Counted from the stretch's first letter, positions 35,566-45,452 are shown. The stretch is 64,000 nt of DNA from Ignavibacteriales bacterium (GCA_026390815.1 JAPLFH010000006.1:186001-250000); one strand, 5' to 3'. The notes: generated from the letters alone by a model not told the origin. A program made the numbers and translations.

Positions 35566-36802
35566 GAATAAACTCATTCTGAATTTATTTTTAACTTCTC
35601 TATTTTTTATTTTGAATCTGTTTTCAATAGAAGCACAAACTGAAATCAAATCTTTAAAAGTCTATGCCGGCAGTTCCCAAGATTCAATACCGATCATAGA
35701 TGGTCAGAAAAATTCATTAACAATTGAATTTGACGTTAAATCAGTTGGTGAACCGATGTTTAATATCATTTTTAAGTTTTGCGATAGAGATTGGAATCCT
35801 TATAATAATTTATTTCTTTCCAATACAGGGTACAACACAGTTTTTCAACATCAAATGTTTTATGAAGTTTTGCCCCCGCAAATTAAAGAAGTTGATTTTC
35901 ATTACAAGGGTAGTTTTCCAAACGATAGAAGTAGTGTAGATTTCCCATTCTCTGGCAAATGGAAATTTTATGTAACTGAATCCAATGATACTTCAAAAGT
36001 TTATGCAGTGGGAAAATTTATTGTTGTAAACAATCTCATCGAAGTTTCTGCTAAAATTAAAAATGAAACACTTGAAAAAATTTACTTTCCAACTGATCTT
36101 GGAAGAATTTTTCAATTGGATCTTGAATTGAATTTACCAGAAAACTATTTTCCTTCTAATGTACAGGGAATTGAGATAATTGAAAACCAGAAAATTGAAT
36201 ATCCGTATTATGTTGATAGAAAAGGCAACAGCGATTTACGTGCATATTATTGGAACGGCAGCAATAAATTTAGTTTTATGTCTAAGGAAATAAGACCCGG
36301 GAATTCTTATCGACAGGTTGATTTAAGAAATACAACAATCAATATGGCAAAGCAAGTGTACGCGCAATTTGATGGAGTGGAAACTTCACGATTCTTTGTT
36401 TCGCCCGGGAAAGATTTGCACGGTGGTTCCCTGGTTGCAAAATATAGTGATCAATTTGCAACTTATCTTGATGTTACTTTTCGATTAAGACCACCTGCAG
36501 AAATAAACAGTAAAATATTTCTCGTTGGTTCTTTTAATAACTGGCAGGTGCTTCCTGAATATGAAATGCAAAATAGTGGTGGTCTATTTACAACCACAGT
36601 TCAGATTAAGCGTGGGATTTATGATTATCAGTATGTAACTGCAGATCTAAATGATGGGAAGATAAGCAATATTGATTGGTATATTCTGGAAGGAAATAAC
36701 TGGAATACAAAAAATTATTACAGCATCTTCCTTTGGTATTCTGAACCTGATAAAGGTGGTTATGACAGAATAATTGGCTATCAACAAATTATGAGTAATT
36801 AA
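35558..36802 (+). CDS. DUF5103-family exported protein
   Basis: 414 residues from ATG 35558. The frame is open from GTG 35543, but the signal peptide (MYKNKLILNLFL, cleavage near IEAQT) starts at the ATG. The N-terminal domain (EIKSLKVYAGSSQDSIPIID, FKFCDRDWNPYNNLF) is typical of DUF5103, a Bacteroidota family of exported proteins of unknown role. The C-terminal 100 residues contain SKIFLVGSFNNWQ and RGIYDYQYV, matching the glycogen-binding-like E-set (CBM48/AMPK-beta) fold. That suggests carbohydrate binding, but this is inference. It overlaps the preceding small gene by 8 bases and is followed one base later by the Gfo/Idh/MocA gene. Confidence 0.8.
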   Translation: MYKNKLILNLFLTSLFFILNLFSIEAQTEIKSLKVYAGSSQDSIPIIDGQKNSLTIEFDVKSVGEPMFNIIFKFCDRDWNPYNNLFLSNTGYNTVFQHQMFYEVLPPQIKEVDFHYKGSFPNDRSSVDFPFSGKWKFYVTESNDTSKVYAVGKFIVVNNLIEVSAKIKNETLEKIYFPTDLGRIFQLDLELNLPENYFPSNVQGIEIIENQKIEYPYYVDRKGNSDLRAYYWNGSNKFSFMSKEIRPGNSYRQVDLRNTTINMAKQVYAQFDGVETSRFFVSPGKDLHGGSLVAKYSDQFATYLDVTFRLRPPAEINSKIFLVGSFNNWQVLPEYEMQNSGGLFTTTVQIKRGIYDYQYVTADLNDGKISNIDWYILEGNNWNTKNYYSIFLWYSEPDKGGYDRIIGYQQIMSN

Positions 36803-36803
36803 A

Positions 36804-37793
36804 ATGTCGAATTTGAAAATTGGAATTATTGGTACAGGTCATTTAGGCAGACTTCATACAAAACTTTTTAAGGAAGTTACCGGCTGCCAGCTTGTTGGAA
36901 TATTTGATAAAGATTTAGAAATGGCAAATGCTTGTGGAAAAGAATTTGATGTGAAGGTTTTTGAGAAACTTGATGACTTATTAAATGCGGTTGATGCTGT
37001 TTCGATAGTTGCAACAACCAGCGCTCATTATGAACTTGCAAAGAAATCATTGGAAGCAGACAAACATGTTTTTGTAGAGAAACCAATTACTGCCACAATT
37101 GAAGAAGCTGAGGAACTTGTTCTGATTTCATCTCAAAAAAGTTTAAATCTACAGGTGGGACACATTGAAAGATTCAATCCTGCTTTGCTTTCGCTTGAAA
37201 AATATCAACTGGATCCAAAATTCATTCAGACTGACAGACTTGCTCAATTTAATCCACGCGGTACCGATGTTGCTGTTGTATTGGATTTGATGATTCACGA
37301 TATCGATATTATTTTAAGTCTGGTTAAAAGTGATGTTAGAAAAATTCACGCGAGTGGTGTTGCTGTAGTTTCGGATAATATTGATATTGCAAATGCAAGA
37401 ATTGAATTTGAAAACGGCGCTGTGGCAAATGTAACTGCATCCAGAATTTCTCAAAAGAAAATGCGGAAGATGCGAATGTTCCAGAAGGATACTTACATCT
37501 CTCTCGATTTTACAACTGGTGCTTCGGAAGTTTACAGGCTTGCTTCTCCCGATGAACAGTTGAAAGAACCATTCGTTTCCTTTGGAGAAATGGGAATTGG
37601 TGATAAGAAAAAATTAGTTATTTATGAACAGCCGGAATTGAAAGAAGTTAATGCTCTTCAGTATGAACTGCAGCTATTTGTTGATTCGATCAACAAGAAG
37701 GAGAAACCAATTGTTACCGGTGCAGATGGATTGAAAGCTTTAAAGGTTGCAGAAACAATTATAATGGAAATAGAAAAATCAAAAATTAATTGA
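36804..37793 (+). CDS. Gfo/Idh/MocA-family NAD(P)-dependent oxidoreductase
   Basis: 329 residues. The N-terminal Rossmann fold shows GIIGTGHLGRLHTK (GxGxxG, about 7-20), and the family's EKPI motif follows near residue 92. The C-terminal alpha/beta domain contains VGHIERFNPALLS and DLMIHDIDIILSL with the catalytic-region His. Members oxidise or reduce sugars and sugar nucleotides. Some, such as the UDP-GlcNAc 3-dehydrogenase GnnA, act in lipid A synthesis, and the nearby lptD gene makes an envelope role plausible (inference). The start codon lies one base after the stop of the DUF5103 gene. Confidence 0.87.
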   Translation: MSNLKIGIIGTGHLGRLHTKLFKEVTGCQLVGIFDKDLEMANACGKEFDVKVFEKLDDLLNAVDAVSIVATTSAHYELAKKSLEADKHVFVEKPITATIEEAEELVLISSQKSLNLQVGHIERFNPALLSLEKYQLDPKFIQTDRLAQFNPRGTDVAVVLDLMIHDIDIILSLVKSDVRKIHASGVAVVSDNIDIANARIEFENGAVANVTASRISQKKMRKMRMFQKDTYISLDFTTGASEVYRLASPDEQLKEPFVSFGEMGIGDKKKLVIYEQPELKEVNALQYELQLFVDSINKKEKPIVTGADGLKALKVAETIIMEIEKSKIN

Positions 37794-37825
37794 TTAGTTG
37801 AAGTTAGCCGGATAAATGTGATACT

Positions 37826-38437
37826 ATGAATAAAAATAAGTTTACTCTGATATGCGCAGTTCTAATGCTTGCAATTGGTTTTACCAGTTGTTCAGTATTC
37901 AATGCAATAAGAGATCTTGCAAATCTGAAATTCAAATTAGGCGCTGTCGGAAATTTTCAGATAAATGGAATAAGCATAACTAATAAATCAAAACTAAGCG
38001 ATTTTACTGCAATAGATTTATTAAGATTATCGGCGGCATTCGCCAATAAAAAAATTCCGGTTACCTTTACTCTAAATGTAGAAGCTATGAATCCAAATTC
38101 AAATCAATCAACAGGAAATTCTGCAGTTTCGTTAACTAACTTTCCCTGGCGATTGATCATTGATGATAAACAAACAATTGTTGGCAACATTGGCTCTTCT
38201 GTTAATGTTCCGGGTGGTAATCAAAAAGCAATTATTCCTTTACAAATGCAGCTTGATTTGTTCCAATTCTTTGGAGATGGTGGATATGAAAAATTAATTA
38301 ACATTGCTCTAAAACTTGGTGGGCAAAGCGGATCACCAACGAATGTAAAATTAATTGCTCAACCAACTATTGCTACACAGATAGGTAATATCACATATCC
38401 GGGAGAGTTGACTATTGTATCGTACGAGTATAGATGA
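37826..38437 (+). CDS. LEA/WHy-like lipoprotein
   Basis: 203 residues with a lipoprotein signal: MNKNKFTLICAVLMLAIGF and lipobox TSC (Cys near 22). The mature part (VGNFQINGISITNKS, FTLNVEAMNPN, AVSLTNFPWRLIIDDKQTIVGNI) has the beta-sandwich look of the LEA14/WHy fold used in stress or envelope proteins of plants and bacteria. This is a fold resemblance and not a proven match. The last residues form a strand (GELTIVSYEYR). It follows the Gfo/Idh/MocA gene by 32 bases and precedes a ROK kinase gene by 42 bases. Confidence 0.65.
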   Translation: MNKNKFTLICAVLMLAIGFTSCSVFNAIRDLANLKFKLGAVGNFQINGISITNKSKLSDFTAIDLLRLSAAFANKKIPVTFTLNVEAMNPNSNQSTGNSAVSLTNFPWRLIIDDKQTIVGNIGSSVNVPGGNQKAIIPLQMQLDLFQFFGDGGYEKLINIALKLGGQSGSPTNVKLIAQPTIATQIGNITYPGELTIVSYEYR

Positions 38438-38479
38438 AAAGTAAACTTAGAAATATTTACTAATATTTTAGGACGATTT

Positions 38480-39442
38480 ATGGCTAAGCCAAATAAATAT
38501 GCAATCGGAGTTGATCTTGGCGGTACTTCAATTAAAGTTGGAGTAGTTTCTAAGGAAGGGAAAATTCTTAAAAAAGTATCTTTAGATACATTAGCAGATG
38601 GCGGACCGGATATTGTCATTCATCAAATTAAAAAAGGGATTGATCTTTTACTGGAGGATTATAAAAAAGAAATTGTTGGAATTGGAATCGGGTCGCCCGG
38701 TGTTGTTTCGATAAAGAAAGGCACAGTTGAAAATCCGCCAAACTTGAGCAACTGGAAGAAAGTGCATCTTGGAAAAATTATTGAAAAAGAATATGACATT
38801 AAAACTGTTGTTGAAAATGATGCAAACGCTGCGGCAATTGGCGAATTAATTTTTGGCGCCGGCAAAGGTTTCTCTGATTTCATAATGATTACATTAGGCA
38901 CCGGTGTTGGTGGTGGAATTATAATGAATCGCAAATTGTATCGTGGTGAAACTGGTGCAGCCGGGGAAATTGGACATATTACTATTGCGTATGATGGCAA
39001 ACCTTGTAATTGTGGCGGTGTGGGCTGTGTTGAAGCTTATATTGGAAACAATTATATGATAGAACGGGTATCAAGGGAATTGCCGGATCATCCTGAATCT
39101 AAAATATTTGAATTGCTCGATAATAATTTGAATCACCTTACACCAAAAATTATTAACGATGCTGCGGTTTCCGGAGATGAATTTGCTAAATCGATAATTT
39201 TTGATACCGGTAAATACCTTGGTTATGCCTTGGCAACAGTAATTAATATTTTAGATATAAGTACAATAATTATCGGTGGTGGTGTTGCCGGCTTCGGTAA
39301 AATATTATTCGATTCAGTTGAAAAAACAACAAAGGAAAGGACATTAAAATGTTTTAAGGATAGAGTAAAGATTTATCCTGCAAAATTAAAAAATGAAGCC
39401 GGAATAAAGGGCGCTTCTGCATTGGTGTTTTATAAATCGTAA
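38480..39442 (+). CDS. ROK-family sugar kinase (glucokinase-like)
   Basis: 320 residues. Both ROK signatures are visible: the phosphate-binding DLGGTSIKVG near the N-terminus (about 11-20) and the zinc-binding CNCGGVGCVE (about 176-185), with GEIGH upstream of it. GTGVGGGII (about 140-148) is the second phosphate loop. ROK kinases phosphorylate glucose, GlcNAc, ManNAc or other hexoses with ATP in the cytoplasm. The exact substrate is not certain from sequence, but glucokinase activity is the most common. A ManNAc kinase role would link to nanE, but that gene is 36 kb away. It is followed by heptamer arrays and then lptD. Confidence 0.88.
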   Translation: MAKPNKYAIGVDLGGTSIKVGVVSKEGKILKKVSLDTLADGGPDIVIHQIKKGIDLLLEDYKKEIVGIGIGSPGVVSIKKGTVENPPNLSNWKKVHLGKIIEKEYDIKTVVENDANAAAIGELIFGAGKGFSDFIMITLGTGVGGGIIMNRKLYRGETGAAGEIGHITIAYDGKPCNCGGVGCVEAYIGNNYMIERVSRELPDHPESKIFELLDNNLNHLTPKIINDAAVSGDEFAKSIIFDTGKYLGYALATVINILDISTIIIGGGVAGFGKILFDSVEKTTKERTLKCFKDRVKIYPAKLKNEAGIKGASALVFYKS

Positions 39443-39444
39443 TA

Positions 39445-39533
39445 CAGAAATCAGGAGTAAGGAGACAGGAGTAAGAATAAAGCAATTTTTAACTTCTGAC
39501 TTCTGACTTCTGACTTCTATCGTCTGACTTCTG
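39445..39533. repeat. Inverted heptamer arrays directly before lptD
   Basis: The left array is four degenerate heptamers CAGAAAT, CAGGAGT, AAGGAGA, CAGGAGT (39445-39472). The right array is six heptamers of ACTTCTG type (39492-39533, two degenerate). In RNA the two pair almost completely, with G-U pairs. The right array ends two bases before the lptD ATG, so it occupies the ribosome-binding position. Confidence 0.75.
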
Positions 39534-39535
39534 AA

Positions 39536-42139
39536 ATGATAAAAGTAATATTATATATCACAATTCTGCTCCCAGGTTTAATTCTCGCTCAGAAGCCTGA
39601 TTCTATTTTTGTTAAACCTGATTCCGTTTCCTTTAACAACCTTCAAAAAGATTCGCTTGCAGTTTCCGATTCCACTAAAAGAAAAAAGAAACAGTTTGAT
39701 GTAAATGCGGTTATCAACGCAACAGCTTCAGATTCCCTTATCTTCAAAGTGAAAGAAAAGAAGATGGAGCTTTATGGCAATGGTGAAATGAAGTACAAAC
39801 AAACTGATCTGAAAAGTGCAAACATCATTGTTAATTTTCAAACAAATCAAATTGCTGCTTCAGGAGTGCCTGATACCGCCGATAAATCCGGGAAAAAACT
39901 AATGGGCACGCCGGTGCTTACTGAAGCAAGTGAAACCTATGAAGGAACTAATCTAACTTACAACTTCAAAACACAACAGGGATTTATTTCTCTTGCTAAG
40001 ACTAAATCCGAAGGAACGTATTACGGCGGTTCTAAAGTAAAAAAAATGGATAAGGAAACATACTTTGTTCAGAATGGAATGTATACAACTTGCACAGATG
40101 ATACTCCTCATTATAATTTTTACGCAAGCGAAATGAAAGTTATTATGAAAGAACAGATTATTGCTAAATGGATTTGGCTATACATCGGAGGTGTTCCTTT
40201 ACCAATTCCACTTCCTTTCGGAGCGTTTCCTACTCAATCCGGCAGACGCTCCGGCATAATTGCACCAGCTTATGGCCAAAGTGAAAAGCAAGGTTGGTAT
40301 CTTACACACCTTGGTTACTTTTGGGCAATGAGCGATTACATGGATTTGAACGGTACTATGGATTACTTCTTCAAAGGTGGCTTCAGTTTAAATAGCAGAT
40401 TCAGATATGCAAAACGTTACTCATTGAGTGGAAGTATTGATGCAGGTTATAAAAATCTTCATTTCGGTGAAACCGGGGACCCGGGTTATAAGACACAAAG
40501 AGATTGGAGTTTATCTATAAACCATAACCAGGTAATCGATCCAACTATGCGACTGGATGCACATTTGACTTTTATGTCCTCGAAAAATTTTATCAATAAT
40601 AACAGTATTAACTATGACGATCTGCTAACCCAGAATATTGTCTCTAGCGCAACACTTTTTAAAACTTGGGAAGAATCTGGTAACAGTTTGTCCCTAAGTT
40701 ACAGCAGAAACCAATATCTTTCAACTGGACAAATAGATGAAATATTACCAAATCTTACTTTTACTCTTTCTCAATCATACCCTTTTAAACGGAAAGGAAA
40801 AGTTGATGCATCAGATCAAAAATGGTATGAACTATTAGGATATTCATACTCAGGACGGTTTTTGAACAGAAGAAATAAAACTGCCGGTAATTTAAATATC
40901 AGGGGCGGTATTCAGCACGATGTTGGCATTAGCGTTTCTCCCAAGATTGGCTACATCAATATATCACCTAGAGTTTCTTACACAGAAAGATGGTATAACA
41001 AACGAATTGAAAAATCGATTGGTCCGGTTCCGATTTATAATTCCGCAAATGTAATTACAGGATATAAAAATGATGTGATCTCTAAAGATATTAATGAAAT
41101 TAATATGGTTCGTGATTTCGATTTTAGTATTTCGGCATCAACAAGATTGTATGGGATTATTCAACCAAATGCGTTAGGAATTGATGCTTTAAGACATACA
41201 ATTACACCTTCAATTTCTTACAATTATACGCCCGATTTTTCCAAACCAAAATGGGGATACTACGATAGCTACAAAGACACAAACGGAAAGCAAATAAAAT
41301 ATAGCAAATTTGAAAAGGAAGTTTTTACCGGACCGGGTGAAGGCGAATCCCAAAGTTTAAGTTTTTCTGTCGGGAATATTTTTGAAATGAAAACCAAGAA
41401 AGATCCGACTGATACAACTTCCGAAGCTAAAAAAATCCAACTCCTTAATTTTGATGCTTCTGTTGGATATAATTTTGCGGCTGATAGTATGAGGCTTTCG
41501 GATTTACATTTAGGATACCGCACACAGGTAGCAGATTTTCTGAATTTTTCTGGTGGTTCTACTTATTCATTTTATGATTATGCACTGAATAAAAACGGTT
41601 CTTTGCAAAAAATTAATAAATTCTTAATTAATGAAAAAAAAGGATTGTTAAAGCTAACTAACTTCGACTTCTCAATATCTGCTTCACTATCAGGTGAAAA
41701 ATTAAAGAGCAAGGAAACAAAGGAAGAAAAAAAGAAACTGGAAGAGAATGAGGTGACAAATAAGCAAAGTAATTATTCCGGTATTTACAATGAAGAAGAT
41801 CCTGATTTTGAAATTCCGTGGGATGTTTCTCTTAGTTATAATTATAGATTTGATAATATTGGACATACAAAAAGTTCCAATGTAAACCTTAATTTGAATA
41901 CAAATCTTACAAAGTCCTGGAAACTTTCTCTATCTGCTTACTATGATATTTTCAGAAAGGAATTTCAGGCTCCCCAAATAAATATTTACAAGGATTTACA
42001 CTGCTGGGAATTGAAAATAACATGGAATCCTCTTGGCACTTATCGTGGTTACCGATTTGAGATAAGAATTAAAGCACCGCAATTGCAGGATATTAAAGTA
42101 ACCCGAAGACGAGGGCAATTCCAGGGAGTTGGATATTGA
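39536..42139 (+). CDS. lptD: LPS-assembly outer-membrane protein LptD
   Basis: 867 residues with a signal peptide (cleavage near LILAQ). Residues 60-200 carry the OstA/LptA-like beta-jellyroll (ELYGNGEMKYKQTDLKSANI, FVQNGMYTTCTDD). The rest is a large outer-membrane beta-barrel (SGRRSGIIAPAYG, then alternating strands ending in RGQFQGVGY). LptD forms the outer-membrane LPS insertion complex with LptE. The sequence is in the size range of LptD in Ignavibacteria and Bacteroidota. The start codon directly follows the heptamer array and lacks a normal ribosome-binding site, so translation could depend on the array length (inference). Confidence 0.85.
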   Translation: MIKVILYITILLPGLILAQKPDSIFVKPDSVSFNNLQKDSLAVSDSTKRKKKQFDVNAVINATASDSLIFKVKEKKMELYGNGEMKYKQTDLKSANIIVNFQTNQIAASGVPDTADKSGKKLMGTPVLTEASETYEGTNLTYNFKTQQGFISLAKTKSEGTYYGGSKVKKMDKETYFVQNGMYTTCTDDTPHYNFYASEMKVIMKEQIIAKWIWLYIGGVPLPIPLPFGAFPTQSGRRSGIIAPAYGQSEKQGWYLTHLGYFWAMSDYMDLNGTMDYFFKGGFSLNSRFRYAKRYSLSGSIDAGYKNLHFGETGDPGYKTQRDWSLSINHNQVIDPTMRLDAHLTFMSSKNFINNNSINYDDLLTQNIVSSATLFKTWEESGNSLSLSYSRNQYLSTGQIDEILPNLTFTLSQSYPFKRKGKVDASDQKWYELLGYSYSGRFLNRRNKTAGNLNIRGGIQHDVGISVSPKIGYINISPRVSYTERWYNKRIEKSIGPVPIYNSANVITGYKNDVISKDINEINMVRDFDFSISASTRLYGIIQPNALGIDALRHTITPSISYNYTPDFSKPKWGYYDSYKDTNGKQIKYSKFEKEVFTGPGEGESQSLSFSVGNIFEMKTKKDPTDTTSEAKKIQLLNFDASVGYNFAADSMRLSDLHLGYRTQVADFLNFSGGSTYSFYDYALNKNGSLQKINKFLINEKKGLLKLTNFDFSISASLSGEKLKSKETKEEKKKLEENEVTNKQSNYSGIYNEEDPDFEIPWDVSLSYNYRFDNIGHTKSSNVNLNLNTNLTKSWKLSLSAYYDIFRKEFQAPQINIYKDLHCWELKITWNPLGTYRGYRFEIRIKAPQLQDIKVTRRRGQFQGVGY

Positions 42140-42281
42140 AACGAATGATGATTGAAAATTACAAAATTATAAAATTGCAATATTGCAAAATTGATTTTGA
42201 TTTCGACAACTAAACAATTTAACAATCGATGTCTTGAATAAACCGTTGATTTAAAACAGATAACAGAAGACATACAACTAT
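42140..42281. other. Short intergenic region with palindrome
   Basis: 142 AT-rich bases between lptD and the NYN gene. They contain a perfect 14-bp palindrome TTGCAATATTGCAA (42175-42188) and short ACAAAATT-type repeats. No gene was seen. It may be a decayed repeat of the type found elsewhere in the window. Confidence 0.4.
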
Positions 42282-42731
42282 ATGAAAACGTACCTGATAG
42301 ATGGCAATAATTTAATTGGCAAAATAAGATCATTGATGGACTTGCAATCAAAGGACAGGCAGGGTGTCCGCGAAAAACTTGCTTTTATGATTGACAATTA
42401 TTTCACCGGGAAAAATGCTAAAGTATTACTCTTTTATGACGGTTATGAAAATCTCTTAATTCGTTCCACTAAATCAAAAATAATTTATTCACAAAAAAAA
42501 ACCGCAGATGATGTAATTAAAAATCAAATTGGGAATTCCAAAAATCCAAGACAGATAGTTATGATTAGTTCAGACAATAATCTAATCCAATTTGCCAGTG
42601 TGTGCGGATGCGAAACTATTAAATCCGAAAAATTTGCTGCTGAAATTTCTGCTCATAAGAATCTTGATGATGAAGAGGATCGTGAAAGATCTATAGACAA
42701 CAACGAAATTAAAAAATTATTTGGTGTATAA
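42282..42731 (+). CDS. NYN/YacP-family RNase-like protein
   Basis: 149 residues, cytoplasmic. The opening YLIDGNNLI (acidic and Asn active-site motif), LLFYDGYENLLI, KTADDVIKNQI (about 70-80), and VMISSDNNLIQFASVCGC match the NYN (PIN-like) domain as in YacP/Rae1, a metal-dependent ribonuclease that cleaves mRNA in the ribosome in Bacillus. The four acidic positions (D7, D49, D72, D93 region) appear intact. The tail (EEDRERSIDNNEIKKLF) is charged. It is 18 bases upstream of the next gene, so they may be co-transcribed, but no functional link is obvious. Confidence 0.78.
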   Translation: MKTYLIDGNNLIGKIRSLMDLQSKDRQGVREKLAFMIDNYFTGKNAKVLLFYDGYENLLIRSTKSKIIYSQKKTADDVIKNQIGNSKNPRQIVMISSDNNLIQFASVCGCETIKSEKFAAEISAHKNLDDEEDRERSIDNNEIKKLFGV

Positions 42732-42749
42732 GAATTAAAGGGAAAAAGA

Positions 42750-43694
42750 ATGAATTTCTTTAGTTATTTTTATCACCGGAAATTGTCCGGAATCTTGCTG
42801 CTGTTTATAATTATAATTTTATCATTAAACAATTATTCTTCTGCTCAAATGGAAAATTTAACAATCAAACAATTAAAAGAAAAAATAGAATCCCAGCTAA
42901 AAAATATTAAAGGTGATTATGCCGTGGCTTTTAAAAGTTTGGTAGATACTTCTGATGTTATCTTTATAAATGAAAATGAAAATTTTCATGCAGCAAGTAC
43001 AATGAAAACCCCGGTTATGATTGAAGTATTTAAGCAGGCAGCTGAAGGGAAACTTAAATTAACTGATTCCATCCTTGTTAAAAATGAATTCAAAAGCCTG
43101 GCGGATGGAAGTTCTTTTAAATTAGATATTGATAGAGATGGTGGTGAATCTCTTTATAAATCGATTGGCGGAAAAATGTCTATTTACGATCTGGTTTATG
43201 ATATGATAACTGTTAGCAGCAACTTAGCGACCAACATTTTAATAGAATTAGTTGAAGCTAAAAATGTTTCCAAAACAATGCGTCAACTCGGAGCAAATAA
43301 AATTAAGGTAATGCGTGGAGTTGAAGATATGAAGGCTTACGACCTTGGAATGAACAATACAACAACTGCCCTGGACCTATTGATCATTTTTGAAAAGATT
43401 GCAAATAGTGAAATAATTTCCGCCGAAGCTTGTAGAGAAATGATAAAAATTTTAGCTGACCAAAAATTTAATGAAGTTATTCCTGCCCATCTTCCAGGTA
43501 ATATAAAAGTTGCGCATAAGACTGGATCAGTCGATGGAGTTCAGCATGATTCAGGAATAATAATTCTCCCTGACGGTGAAAAATATGTGCTTGTGCTTTT
43601 AACAAAGAATCTTGAAAGCAATAGCGAAGCGATAAAAGTTCTTGCTAATGTTTCCAAAGAAATTTACGACTATATAACAAATAAAAAATTGTAG
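42750..43694 (+). CDS. Class A beta-lactamase-like serine hydrolase
   Basis: 314 residues with an N-terminal membrane/signal segment (LLLFIIIILSL, then SSAQ). The active-site motifs of the class A fold are visible: STMK (S83 and K86), SSN (S156-N158, the SDN position), RGVED (E192 region) and KTG (K255-G257). The set is that of PF13354 (beta-lactamase 2). SSN instead of SDN and the non-canonical omega loop make carbapenem or penicillin hydrolysis doubtful; a DD-peptidase or esterase role is as likely. It lies between the NYN gene and the GH18 gene, 27 bases before the latter. Confidence 0.85.
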   Translation: MNFFSYFYHRKLSGILLLFIIIILSLNNYSSAQMENLTIKQLKEKIESQLKNIKGDYAVAFKSLVDTSDVIFINENENFHAASTMKTPVMIEVFKQAAEGKLKLTDSILVKNEFKSLADGSSFKLDIDRDGGESLYKSIGGKMSIYDLVYDMITVSSNLATNILIELVEAKNVSKTMRQLGANKIKVMRGVEDMKAYDLGMNNTTTALDLLIIFEKIANSEIISAEACREMIKILADQKFNEVIPAHLPGNIKVAHKTGSVDGVQHDSGIIILPDGEKYVLVLLTKNLESNSEAIKVLANVSKEIYDYITNKKL

Positions 43695-43721
43695 TTTATA
43701 TCTGCCATTTTCGAGGTTTTA

Positions 43722-45452
43722 ATGTTGAGATTTTTATTCCTTTTTGTTTTACTTGTTAATCAATTTTCATATTCACAGGAACATATTTCTGTTCATCAAA
43801 GAGATAAAGAACAATTCGGTCAAAAAGAAAAACCAATTGTTTCGGTTGATGAAAGTAGAGAAGAGATAATACCTTTGGTAATAAAAAGTACAACATCGTT
43901 GAATAAATCTGTGTTTGGATTTCTACCTGATTGGGAATACCCAACCGCTAAATTTAATTTGAGATATGATCTTCTTACACACATAGCTGCTTTCGATTTT
44001 GCCGTTAGCAGCAGTGGAGTTATCAGCAATCCTTCCGGATGGCCCTGGACTGATGTTATAAATACTGCCCACACCAATGGTGTTAAAATTATAATGGCAA
44101 TAACAAATTTTAATAAAGATGGTATCAGAACAATTCTTACTAATACAACAGTTAAAAACACATTTTTTGCTAATATAAAAACAAAGATACAAACTTATAA
44201 TCTTGATGGTGTCAATATCGACTTTGAGGGACCATACACCGCAGACCGTGGTAGTTTGATGAATGGATTTATGGCTGATTTAACAAATTATGTTCACACA
44301 AATTTACCTGGTAAAGAAGTTTCTTTTGATGGACCAGTTGTAAATTGGAGTGGATGGGATTTTGTTGGATTAGCAAATTCCTGTGATTATATATTTATAA
44401 TGGGCTACGATTTTAATGGTAGTTGGAGTACTACTACCGGTCCAAGTTCACCTTTAAGCGGTGGAACTTATAATGTCGGTAACTCATTAACTTCAACAAG
44501 CTGGGGATATGGAAATGTGGTTGCCTCTAATCCCGGTAAATTGATTTTAGGAATTCCATATTATGGTGATCATTGGACAACACAAACAAGCGCAGCTAAT
44601 TCAACTGTTATAAGTTTTATAAGTTCAACCAGGTTTAAGGATGATTATTTAAATTCTTTAACCTATGGTAGAATCTGGCAGAGTTCTTACCAGGTGCCAT
44701 GGTATCGATATCAACAAAGCAGTACGTGGCACCAGAAATGGTACGATGATGATCAGAGTCTTGGATTAAAATATGATCAGGCAATTTCTAAAAGCCTTAA
44801 AGGTGTTGGAATGTGGGCGCTTGGTTATGATGGAACTCGCCAGGAACTTTGGGATCTTTTACGAAATCGATTTTACTCTGAAGTTCCAGTTGAGTTCACT
44901 TCTTTTTCAGCTATTCAAAACGAAACCAAAATAAAATTGAGTTGGACCACCGCTACTGAAACAAATAATATGGGATTTGAAATTCTGAGAACAATAGCTG
45001 AAGAAGAACCGGCTTGGGAAAAAGTAGGATTTATAAACGGACACGGAACTACTACTGAACCTTCAAACTATGTTTTTTATAATGATATTAGTGATGTAAA
45101 TTCAAAAAAAGTTAATTACAGGTTAAAACAAATCGATACAAATGGAAGCTATAATTACTCAGATATAATTGAAGTTGAATTAACTCCGTTTAAATTCTAT
45201 CTATCGCAAAACTTTCCAAATCCTTTCAATCCAGCTACAAGAATAGATTTTCAATTGCCAACAGATGAATTTATTTCAATCAAAGTTTTTGATCTTTTAG
45301 GAAACGATGTTGAAAATCTTTATGAGGGAATGATGAATTCAGGTTTTCATAGATTTAATATTGATGGAAGTAAATTAACCACCGGAGTATATTTCTATAA
45401 ACTTTCATCTAAGAATTTTAATGAAGTAAAAAAGATGATGTTAGTACGATAG
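43722..45452 (+). CDS. GH18-family hydrolase with T9SS sorting domain
   Basis: 576 residues with a signal peptide (cleavage near SYSQE). The (beta/alpha)8 barrel of glycoside hydrolase 18 shows VFGFLPDWEY near 65-73 and the catalytic motif LDGVNIDFEG (161-170, acid E169). In DxxDxDxE the second Asp is Asn here, as in YaaH-type members. IFIMGYDFNGSW is the late-strand motif. A fibronectin-like piece (LSWTTATETNNMGFEILRT, about 405-425) and a T9SS sorting domain (QNFPNPFNPAT, IKVFDLLGNDVENL) follow. The substrate could be chitin or peptidoglycan-type amino sugars. It is the only intact T9SS cargo gene outside the minus-strand block. Confidence 0.87.
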   Translation: MLRFLFLFVLLVNQFSYSQEHISVHQRDKEQFGQKEKPIVSVDESREEIIPLVIKSTTSLNKSVFGFLPDWEYPTAKFNLRYDLLTHIAAFDFAVSSSGVISNPSGWPWTDVINTAHTNGVKIIMAITNFNKDGIRTILTNTTVKNTFFANIKTKIQTYNLDGVNIDFEGPYTADRGSLMNGFMADLTNYVHTNLPGKEVSFDGPVVNWSGWDFVGLANSCDYIFIMGYDFNGSWSTTTGPSSPLSGGTYNVGNSLTSTSWGYGNVVASNPGKLILGIPYYGDHWTTQTSAANSTVISFISSTRFKDDYLNSLTYGRIWQSSYQVPWYRYQQSSTWHQKWYDDDQSLGLKYDQAISKSLKGVGMWALGYDGTRQELWDLLRNRFYSEVPVEFTSFSAIQNETKIKLSWTTATETNNMGFEILRTIAEEEPAWEKVGFINGHGTTTEPSNYVFYNDISDVNSKKVNYRLKQIDTNGSYNYSDIIEVELTPFKFYLSQNFPNPFNPATRIDFQLPTDEFISIKVFDLLGNDVENLYEGMMNSGFHRFNIDGSKLTTGVYFYKLSSKNFNEVKKMMLVR

